From: Candidatus Colimonas fimequi
GTDB taxonomy: Bacteria; Bacillota; Clostridia; Peptostreptococcales; Anaerovoracaceae
Length of the DNA: 10,484 nt
Assembly (NCBI GenBank): GCA_018065295.1
Contig: JAGHTQ010000086.1
Location: 1 to 10,484, forward strand
Reading direction: 5' to 3'
In this document: positions 5,195-10,484 of the stretch, piece by piece
Position numbering within the stretch: the stretch's first letter is position 1
Layout of the letters: each line of letters starts with the position of its first letter
Notes under the pieces: model-generated
What the model saw: only the letters and a program-made list of their open reading frames with translations
What the model was told of the DNA's origin: nothing
Database searches by the model: none
Program-made: the position numbers and the translations under genes

Positions 5195-7786
5195 GCTATG
5201 CAGCATTGTTCTGCTGATGATTTCGTTCTGAACGTCTTCGCACAGTTCTGTGAAGAATGCACTGTATCCAGCTACTCTTACAACCAGGTCCTTATACTGT
5301 TCAGGATGCTTCTGAGCGTCGATAAGAGTGTTGTTGTCGATGTAGTTGAACTGCATTTCGCCGTTGCCGAATGCACATGCTGTTCTTAACAGAGTGATGA
5401 TACCGTTTTCACCTTCTGGAGTGTCAAGGAGACCAGCCATGAGCTTGAAGTTATGTACCATACCAATGTTCATGTTGTCGTTTGACAGCTTAGCTACTGA
5501 CTTGATGATAGCTGTTGGGCCGTTCTTGTCAGCACCCTGTGTAGGTGAAATACCATCTGATAATGGTGACCATGCGGCTCTACCATCTGCTGATGCTCCC
5601 AGCAGCTGACCGAATGGTGTGTTGTTTGAAATGGACAGAGTACCGTGTGAAAGAGTTGAGTACAGAGTCTTGTACTTACGGTGTTCCATTTCTGTGAAGT
5701 TGATCAGGTCAGCACCGATGTAGTCAACGTAGTCGTCGTCATTACCATACTTAGGTGCGTTCAGACAATCCTGTCTTACCTGTTCGTAACCAACGAATTC
5801 AGCCTTCAGAGCTTCGTTCAGCTGAGTCATTGTGTACTTCTTGTCATCAAATACCAGCTTCTTGATAGCTGCCATTGAATCCATGTATGTAGCCAGACCT
5901 GACCATACAACGCCAGGACCGAAGTTGTACATAGCACCACCTGAAGTTACGTCCTTACCAGATTCCATGCAGCCTTCAAACATCAGTGACATGAGTGGCT
6001 TAGGAACGATTTCTCTGTGTACTCTCTGTGAAATTACAGTAGCAACTGAAGTCCACTTAGTAACGTACTTGATCATTTCCTTAACTGCTGCGTCGAATTC
6101 TTCGTAAGTCTTGTACTGTTCAATGTCGCCATAGTCAGGAGCAACCTGCTGTCCGTACCAGAGTGGAACACCGTGGTTCAGAACCAGTTCGATACAGATT
6201 GGCCACTGAGTGTAAGCTGTTGAAGTCCACTGATAAAGTCTGCCAGCCTTCTGAGGTTCTACACAACCCATCAGGCAGTAGTCTCTAGCGTCTTCAATTG
6301 ATACGCCCTTAGCGAGCATCATCTTGATGTGTGTATCGTCGAAGTGGCATGCTGGGAATCCCATACCTGCTCTTACAACGTCTACGATCTTCTTCATGTA
6401 CTTCTGTGGTGACTTCTGGTTGATTCTGCAAGCCAGTGATGGCTGGTAGATCTTAGTGTGTCTTACAGCGTCCATGAGGAGGTAAGTCAGTTCGTTTGTA
6501 GCATCTCTACCATCTCTTGTCAGACCACCAACGCACATGTTAACGAATGGCTGGTAACCTGCGAAGAACTGTGATGCGCCCTGTGATGTGAGCCACATCA
6601 TTTCTGACATCTTAACGAGCATGCATGAAGCCAGTTCGAATGCTTCGAAGTTTGTCATTCTGCCTGACTTAATGTCGTTGATGTAGAATGGGTACATGTA
6701 CTGGTCAACTCTACCGATTGACATACCTGTCTGGTTTTCTTCTACTGGAAGCAGTGATTCTACAGTGAATACTGACTGAATTGCTTCGTAGAATGTCTCT
6801 GGCTTGTTAGCAGGAACCTTAGCGTTAACTTCTGAAATCTTCTGAAGTTCTGCCTTTCTCTTAGGGTCTGTGCATGATGCAGCCAGCTGTGCAGCGTATT
6901 CTGACATTCTTCTAGCGTAAGTCATAACGCCTTCAGTTGTTTCGATTGCTGCCTTATAGAAATAGATCTTGTCCAGATCTTCTGGGTTTTCGTAATCCAG
7001 TTCAGCCAGATGAGCGATTGCTTCATTCTGGATGTCCTTCATACCCTTCTTCATAAGAATTACGTCATAACCTGGGTTTGAGTCTCCACCACCGTTTTCT
7101 GCGTGGTATGAGCAGTCTGTTACGTATGATTCCTGAGTAAGAGGCCAGATACCAGCTTCCTTGTACTGTTCATAGCACAGTTCGCTTACTGACTTACCTC
7201 TCCAGAATGGGATCAGTTCTTCCAGAACGTACTTCTTATCTTCTTCTGAAATATAGAATGGGTCCTGAGCTCTTGTTCCGATTGTGTCGATTTCTTCTTC
7301 TAACCAGTACCAGCAGATGTCAGGTGAGAATGCGCCAGTTCTTGGTGATCCGTTTGGTGCGCCAACGATAAGTTCGTCGTCCTGGATTACCAGTGGTGCA
7401 GTTTCACAAGCTCTTCTGAAGCACTTAGCTCTAAGAAGGATCTTAGGGAGACCAGGGTTTTCCTTTGTTACTTCTGTGAATGCTCTAGCTCTATGAGTTG
7501 AGATTGATGGAACCTGCTTAAGGAAGTTTGCCTTAATGTTAGCGATTCTCTGAGTTGGGCCCTTAGGTACGCCATCTTCGTCAACTTCTGTAGTAGGAGC
7601 TGCTGTTGATGAGTAGTAGATGTGGCCGCCAGCACATGTTGAACCAGCTGCTGGTGCAGGCTGTACAGGTACTGTTGCGATATCGCTTGATACAGCTTCA
7701 AACATCTTCATCAGATTAGCCTTCTCGGCTTCTGTCATATTCTGAGTAGCTGCAGCAATCTGTTCTGAAAATTCGCGAATATCCAA
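5189..7786 (-). CDS. cutC: Choline trimethylamine-lyase (glycyl radical enzyme)
   Basis: The 865-residue enzyme cleaves choline to trimethylamine and acetaldehyde in the compartment lumen. The thiyl-radical motif MGCVEPQ places Cys508 and Glu510; the glycyl-radical motif RVAGYSAFF places Gly840. With a constant offset of 19 from the Desulfovibrio CutC numbering as I recall it (C489, E491, G821), the choline-pocket residues also match: Tyr227, Asp235, Phe414, Thr521, Tyr525. This separates it from glycerol/propanediol dehydratases, which share GCVEP. The N-terminus has a predicted amphipathic helix (about 17-36, TEAEKANLMKMFEAVSSDI), a Pro/Ala/Gly-rich linker (about 39-76), then the barrel from GPTQRIANIK; this is the layout of an encapsulation peptide. 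Length fits the shorter cutC type rather than the ~1100-residue long type. The start is TTG (see the ribosome site entry); cutD follows 53 nt later. Confidence 0.97.
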   Translation of the reverse strand: MDIREFSEQIAAATQNMTEAEKANLMKMFEAVSSDIATVPVQPAPAAGSTCAGGHIYYSSTAAPTTEVDEDGVPKGPTQRIANIKANFLKQVPSISTHRARAFTEVTKENPGLPKILLRAKCFRRACETAPLVIQDDELIVGAPNGSPRTGAFSPDICWYWLEEEIDTIGTRAQDPFYISEEDKKYVLEELIPFWRGKSVSELCYEQYKEAGIWPLTQESYVTDCSYHAENGGGDSNPGYDVILMKKGMKDIQNEAIAHLAELDYENPEDLDKIYFYKAAIETTEGVMTYARRMSEYAAQLAASCTDPKRKAELQKISEVNAKVPANKPETFYEAIQSVFTVESLLPVEENQTGMSIGRVDQYMYPFYINDIKSGRMTNFEAFELASCMLVKMSEMMWLTSQGASQFFAGYQPFVNMCVGGLTRDGRDATNELTYLLMDAVRHTKIYQPSLACRINQKSPQKYMKKIVDVVRAGMGFPACHFDDTHIKMMLAKGVSIEDARDYCLMGCVEPQKAGRLYQWTSTAYTQWPICIELVLNHGVPLWYGQQVAPDYGDIEQYKTYEEFDAAVKEMIKYVTKWTSVATVISQRVHREIVPKPLMSLMFEGCMESGKDVTSGGAMYNFGPGVVWSGLATYMDSMAAIKKLVFDDKKYTMTQLNEALKAEFVGYEQVRQDCLNAPKYGNDDDYVDYIGADLINFTEMEHRKYKTLYSTLSHGTLSISNNTPFGQLLGASADGRAAWSPLSDGISPTQGADKNGPTAIIKSVAKLSNDNMNIGMVHNFKLMAGLLDTPEGENGIITLLRTACAFGNGEMQFNYIDNNTLIDAQKHPEQYKDLVVRVAGYSAFFTELCEDVQNEIISRTMLHSF

Positions 7787-7794
7787 ATCGATTA

Positions 7795-7800
7795 CCTTCT
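7795..7800 (-). promoter_or_regulatory. Ribosome binding site fixing a TTG start for cutC
   Basis: AGAAGG lies 8 nt before the TTG at 7784-7786. The frame upstream closes at a TAG within about 20 nt, so no upstream ATG is possible. The next in-frame ATG (codon 17, 7736-7738) has no purine-rich site before it and would remove the first predicted helix. TTG is therefore the best-supported start. Confidence 0.7.
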
Positions 7801-7822
7801 TTCTCTATTTAATAGAAATAAC

Positions 7823-9313
7823 TTACTTATTAATGTTTGCCAGTGCCGCTTCAAGCAGCTTCTGCAGTGTCTGCAGGCTGTTAATGTCGAGGTCACTAAG
7901 CGTGTTGCTCTTGTTTACCGAATCTGCCGGTGTTCCTAATCCCAGCTGCTCAATTCTTCTAACGCCATATCCAACCTTCCTTATATAAGTAAGATTCTTA
8001 GGAGATACGTTATCTGAAGTGATACCCTGTCCAGCTGAACCGCTGCCCAGAGTCATTGCAGGGAAAAGGTTTGTTGTAGCACCCATGCTGCCAAATACAG
8101 CTGGAGTGTTAACAAGCATTCTTCCGACCGGCTTCTTAATGGCGAACTGCTCGATTACTTCAGGATCATTACTGTGGATAACTAATGTATGTCCCTGTCT
8201 CTCAGTTAAGAGAAGTTCGATACACTTCTCGCAAGCGTTCATCCAGTCATCTTCGATGTAGTATGCCAGAACTGGGAGCAGCTTACCCTTAGAATAAGGA
8301 TTGTTCATTGCTACCCATCTCTGTTCAGCTATAAGAAGCTTAACATCATCAGGTGCTGGAATCTCAGCCCACTTAGCCAGATCCTTAGCACACTTACCTG
8401 ATAATTCAGGGTTAAGTGTTCCGTCCTTGAAGTAAAACAGCTTACCAAGCCTTGCAGCTTCGTCTTCTGTCATGAAATATGCCCCGTTCTTCTTAAACGC
8501 TTCTCTTACCTGTGGCTCAACAGCGCTATCAACAACGACTGCCTGTTCAGCAGCTGATGCTACGCCATTGTCAAAGGTCTTACTAGCGATAATGTCGAGT
8601 ACTGCCTGATTGATGTTAGCAGTTCTCTCAATGAATGCAGGGCCATTTCCTGCGCCGCCATAAATTACCGGCTTTCCTGACTGATATGCGTAGTCCAGCA
8701 TATCCGGTACACCAGTATTCATAATCAGAGCGGTTGATTTATGATTCATAAGCTCAATGGTACCGGACTTAGTAACTGTCTGCAGGTATGAGATAGCTCC
8801 TTCTGGGAGTCCATAGCCCTCAGCAGCCTGAATCATAATGTCCAGAACCTTAGCAATTGTTTGAACAGCTCTAGGATGTGGTGAGAAGATTATTGCATTG
8901 CCTGACTTAATAGCAATGAGTGTGTTGTAGATTGTTGTTGATACAGGACTTGTCGCTGGGCAAAGGCTTACTAAAACACCCATTGGCACGCCAATATCCA
9001 TAATCTGCTTCTCATCGTCTTTATCAACGATGCCTACGCACTTCATTCCTCTTAAATGTGCTGGCAGGTATTCACAAGCAAATCTGTTCTTGATGTACTT
9101 GTCTTCCCATTTGCCGTAATCTGTCTCGTTTGCTGACATTTTAGCCAGCTCCTTAGCATGCTTAGAAACCTCTTCAGCAATTCGTTCAACTATTACATCC
9201 AGCTTATCCTGAGTGAATGTTGCCATAGTCTGCTGTGCTTCATAAGCATTCTCTGCTAAAATTCGAGCTTCCTGGATAGAGAGCAAATCATTGTCTATAA
9301 TGTTTAAGTTCAT
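7823..9313 (-). CDS. CoA-acylating aldehyde dehydrogenase homologue (EutE/AdhE-N type) lacking catalytic residues
   Basis: The 496-residue product has the acylating aldehyde dehydrogenase fold: SPVSTTIYNTLIAIKSGN, IIFSPHPRA, the NAD/CoA region GGAGNGPAFI, TFDNGV(246-251) and LGSGSAGQG near the C-terminus. In AdhE/EutE the sequence after FDNGV is xCASEQ, with the nucleophilic Cys; here it is A-S-A-A-E-Q, so Ser253 (codon 8555-8557, TCA) replaces it. The oxyanion Asn of TTNPTST is Ser122 (8948-8950), and the Glu of EKLSP is Gly343 (8285-8287). Three hallmark residues lost in an intact, full-length frame suggest a retained pseudoenzyme. The N-terminus lacks the usual EutE encapsulation helix; instead a linker and helix end the protein (about 474-496), a candidate C-terminal targeting peptide. 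Start: ATG 9313 has CGGAGAG before it; a TTG two codons upstream abuts that site and is rejected. It lies 36 nt before cutC. Confidence 0.9.
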   Translation of the reverse strand: MNLNIIDNDLLSIQEARILAENAYEAQQTMATFTQDKLDVIVERIAEEVSKHAKELAKMSANETDYGKWEDKYIKNRFACEYLPAHLRGMKCVGIVDKDDEKQIMDIGVPMGVLVSLCPATSPVSTTIYNTLIAIKSGNAIIFSPHPRAVQTIAKVLDIMIQAAEGYGLPEGAISYLQTVTKSGTIELMNHKSTALIMNTGVPDMLDYAYQSGKPVIYGGAGNGPAFIERTANINQAVLDIIASKTFDNGVASAAEQAVVVDSAVEPQVREAFKKNGAYFMTEDEAARLGKLFYFKDGTLNPELSGKCAKDLAKWAEIPAPDDVKLLIAEQRWVAMNNPYSKGKLLPVLAYYIEDDWMNACEKCIELLLTERQGHTLVIHSNDPEVIEQFAIKKPVGRMLVNTPAVFGSMGATTNLFPAMTLGSGSAGQGITSDNVSPKNLTYIRKVGYGVRRIEQLGLGTPADSVNKSNTLSDLDINSLQTLQKLLEAALANINK

Positions 9314-9344
9314 TTGCAACTCTCCGTTTCTTAGTTACATATAT

Positions 9345-9362
9345 ACTGAATTATTCTTCAGT
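9345..9362 (-). other. Small inverted repeat at the BMC-H stop
   Basis: ACTGAA (9345-9350) pairs with TTCAGT (9357-9362) around a 6-nt loop that covers the shell gene stop codon; after one mismatch three more A-T pairs extend the stem. It is weak and has no T-tract. It might slow 3' decay of the shell-gene part of the transcript, but chance is equally likely. Confidence 0.2.
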
Positions 9363-9668
9363 GTATGGGAGCAGATCTTCCAGAGTGTAGATCTTAGTGA
9401 TCTTCTGCAGATCTTCGTGTGGTCTTGCGATTACACATGAGCTGTAAGGACCAGTTCCGTTCATGTCTGTTACAGCCTTAACGCCTGCTGCTACTGCAGT
9501 CTTGCATGCGCCAACGTCACCTTCAACCAGTGCTGAAATGTAACCTGATGCAGTGTTTTCGAATCCTACTAATTCTACGTCTGCAGCCTTGCACATAGCA
9601 TCGGCAGCTTCGATGCAGAATACGATTCCGAAGGTTTCAACTAAACCTAAAGCCTGTGGTCTTGCCAT
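9351..9668 (-). CDS. BMC-H hexameric shell protein (PduA/EutM-like), second copy
   Basis: This 105-residue single BMC domain is in the canonical order: ALGLVETFGIVFCIEAADAM, CKAADVELVGFE, the pore loop N-T-A-S-G-Y (about 38-43), SALVEGDVGACKTAV, VIARPHEDLQKI, and a short acidic tail ending LPYTEE. Canonical BMC-H proteins form cyclic hexamers that tile the shell facets, with a central pore lined by the GSG-like loop. Here that loop is ASGY, so the pore may be chemically different from the first copy. ATG 9668 has AAAAGGAGG seven bases upstream, one of the strongest ribosome sites in the window, fitting a high-copy structural protein. It follows the first BMC-H gene by 17 nt and precedes the aldehyde dehydrogenase homologue by 37 nt. 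Confidence 0.95.
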   Translation of the reverse strand: MARPQALGLVETFGIVFCIEAADAMCKAADVELVGFENTASGYISALVEGDVGACKTAVAAGVKAVTDMNGTGPYSSCVIARPHEDLQKITKIYTLEDLLPYTEE

Positions 9669-9685
9669 GATGAATCCTCCTTTTC

Positions 9686-9985
9686 TTACATTTCGTCGAT
9701 ATCATAGATTGATACGATATCGCCAATTGGTCTAATAGGTCTTGGAATTACTCTTGTTGCTGTAAGAGTTCCGATCTTCTCAGCTGCCTCTGCGCCAGCC
9801 TTGATTGATGACTTAACTGCTGCTACGTCACCCTTGATGAAGATAGTAACGAGAGTTGAACCAACGTTTTCATAACCGATCAGTTCTACGTCTGCAGCCT
9901 TGAGCATCTTGTCGCAAGCATCCAGTGCAGGAACCATACCGATAGTTTCCAGCATGCCGAGTGCTTCTTCTGCATAATATCTCAT
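9686..9985 (-). CDS. BMC-H hexameric shell protein (PduA/EutM-like), first copy
   Basis: This 99-residue canonical BMC-H has EEALGMLETIGMVPALDACDKM (split: EEALGMLETIG, MVPALDACDKM), LKAADVELIGYEN, the pore loop V-G-S-T-L-V-T, IFIKGDVAAVKSSI, and RVIPRPIRPIGDIV. The pore serine matches that in PduA's GSG. I start at ATG 9985, preceded by GAAAGGAG; the longer open frame to 10003 begins at a TTG that is inside the ribosome site, so its six extra residues (MKGEIS) are not real. The conserved MRYYAEEALGMLE start also fits other BMC-H proteins. It is separated by 17 nt from the second BMC-H and by a 101-nt, hairpin-bearing gap from the gene upstream. Two different pore loops in adjacent genes imply a mixed shell. 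Confidence 0.95.
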   Translation of the reverse strand: MRYYAEEALGMLETIGMVPALDACDKMLKAADVELIGYENVGSTLVTIFIKGDVAAVKSSIKAGAEAAEKIGTLTATRVIPRPIRPIGDIVSIYDIDEM

Positions 9986-10024
9986 GCTAATTTCTCCTTT
10001 CAATTACTTGAAATAAATAATTAA

Positions 10025-10052
10025 TCACCGGAGCCGGAGATGACTCCGGTGA
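10025..10052 (-). terminator. GC-rich hairpin upstream of the shell genes (partial terminator/attenuator or mRNA stabiliser)
   Basis: A 9-bp perfect stem pairs 10025-10033 with 10044-10052 around a 10-nt loop. A second copy of CCGGAG at 10034-10039 can instead pair with 10044-10049, giving a 6-bp stem with a 4-nt loop, so two exclusive forms exist. In the direction of transcription it is followed by a T-rich but interrupted run (TTAATTATTTATTT). This could be a leaky terminator that lowers read-through, or a 5' end that protects the shell mRNA. It is the only strong GC hairpin I found in the operon. Rho-independent termination is possible but not certain. Confidence 0.5.
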
Positions 10053-10086
10053 ATTCTTAACAAATCTTGTCAGTACTAATTACAAA

Positions 10087-10359
10087 TTAGTCAGCGATGT
10101 AGCTGTTGATTACGTCTGCTTCTTCCTGAGTGCAAGCATAGAAGATAACCAGGTTACCAGCCTCATCCAGTTCGTATCTAGCTTCGTGAATAATGCCGTT
10201 TGAGCAAGCTGTCATAAGAGCTTCGTCAAAAGCCTTATCCTTGAATGCCTTGTAGCCACCGTATACGTCCTTAAGTTCTGCCTGAACGTCAGCTCTGCAA
10301 GCTTCTCTACCAACATTGTTAGCAAATGACTTTAACAGTGCGAAGAATAATGGTTTCAT
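10087..10359 (-). CDS. Small conserved-looking protein of unknown function, possible winged-helix fold
   Basis: The 90-residue product is not one I recognise. By eye it has a helix at 2-12, charged helices about 17-40 and 43-53, then two strands (GIIHEARYELD and NLVIFYAC) joined by a tight turn EAGN, and a final helix 78-88 (QEEADVINSYI). This helix-helix-helix-strand-strand-helix order resembles winged-helix DNA-binding domains, but I see no diagnostic motif. There is no signal peptide and no membrane segment. ATG 10359 has AAAGGAGG ten bases upstream, so it should be well translated. It lies between the membrane-protein end (20-nt gap) and the hairpin before the shell genes. It could be a regulator, a small scaffold or a minor cargo; I cannot choose. 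Confidence 0.75.
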   Translation of the reverse strand: MKPLFFALLKSFANNVGREACRADVQAELKDVYGGYKAFKDKAFDEALMTACSNGIIHEARYELDEAGNLVIFYACTQEEADVINSYIAD

Positions 10360-10379
10360 AATTTATATTCCTCCTTTTC

Positions 10380-10484
10380 TTATGCGTCAGCTCTTGTAGC
10401 CTTATCCTGAGCAATAGCGAGAGTCATGATACCTACTACCATTAAGACTGCGCCAATCCAACCAGGAGCAGCCAGCATATAGCC
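10380..10484 (-). CDS. C-terminal end of a probable small multidrug-resistance/DMT-type transporter (5' part outside window)
   Basis: The last 34 codons of an open frame enter from the right edge and end at TAA (10380-10382). They hold one hydrophobic stretch, PGWIGAVLMVVGIMTLAI, followed by a short charged tail (AQDKATRADA). A glycine-containing last helix with a 'W-I-G-A-x-L-x-x-x-G' pattern is common at the end of EamA/drug-metabolite and small multidrug-resistance transporters, and choline clusters can include such exporters or choline carriers. The fragment is too short to decide which. Being 20 nt before the next gene and on the same strand, it is probably in the same operon. Confidence 0.45.
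   Translation of the reverse strand, partial: GYMLAAPGWIGAVLMVVGIMTLAIAQDKATRADA

Noticed and set aside
5189..7786. Glycerol or propanediol dehydratase (B12-independent) instead of cutC
   Set aside because: GCVEP is shared, but Tyr227, Asp235, Phe414, Thr521 and Tyr525 all match choline-pocket positions at one constant offset from recalled CutC numbering.
9314..9319. TTG start two codons upstream for the dehydrogenase homologue
   Set aside because: It directly abuts the GGAGAG site, leaving no spacing; ATG 9313 is correctly spaced.
9370..9417. Repeated AGATCTT words near the end of the second BMC-H gene
   Set aside because: They are in frame codons for the Glu-Asp-Leu / Lys-Ile-Tyr region; spacing is irregular, so no repeat array.
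9986..10003. Six-codon longer start for the first BMC-H (TTG at 10003)
   Set aside because: The TTG lies in the ribosome binding site of the ATG at 9985, and the shorter form matches the usual BMC-H N-terminus.
1..10484. CRISPR arrays, insertion sequences, tRNA or rRNA genes
   Set aside because: No regularly spaced repeats, transposase-like frames, terminal inverted repeats, or tRNA/rRNA-like stretches were seen; the operon is contiguous.

Overview
The window is one uninterrupted minus-strand operon segment from an anaerobic bacterium, most likely a gut-type Clostridia (Firmicutes). The reasons are strong purine-rich Shine-Dalgarno sites, AGA-biased arginine codons, moderate GC and the gene content. 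It encodes a choline-degrading, glycyl-radical-enzyme bacterial microcompartment (the GRM2 / 'cut' type). All genes read right to left, so the first transcribed gene is at the right edge. No gene-free stretch exceeds about 100 bases.

In transcription order: the last 34 codons of a probable membrane protein (right edge); a 90-residue protein of unknown function; a 101-nt gap holding a GC-rich hairpin; two canonical hexameric shell proteins; an acylating-aldehyde-dehydrogenase homologue; choline trimethylamine-lyase (cutC) and its radical-SAM activase (cutD). Then follows a tightly packed, partly overlapping block of ethanolamine-utilisation-like accessory genes: an EutS/PduU-type permuted shell protein, an EutP-like small GTPase, a divergent EutT-like protein, an EutJ-like actin-fold ATPase, a second permuted shell protein with a Gly-Ser-Cys-Pro pore loop, the EutN pentamer vertex protein, and a PduS/RnfC-like iron-sulfur flavoprotein cut off by the left edge.

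How they work together: CutD installs the glycyl radical on CutC (Gly840). CutC cleaves choline to trimethylamine and acetaldehyde inside a protein shell built from the BMC-H, permuted BMC and BMC-P proteins. Acetaldehyde is then normally handled by a CoA-acylating aldehyde dehydrogenase, an alcohol dehydrogenase and a phosphotransacylase; the last two are not in this window. The PduS-like protein and the Cys-pore shell protein suggest an electron path across the shell.

The most noteworthy points: the aldehyde dehydrogenase homologue has lost the catalytic Cys (Ser253), the oxyanion-hole Asn (Ser122) and a conserved Glu (Gly343), so it looks like a pseudoenzyme; cutC appears to start at TTG; the EutP-like GTPase has a changed G3 motif; a B12-adenosyltransferase-like protein sits in a B12-independent pathway; and a Cys-pore shell protein lies two genes from an Fe-S flavoprotein. 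The overall locus type is known; these details are what merit a second look.
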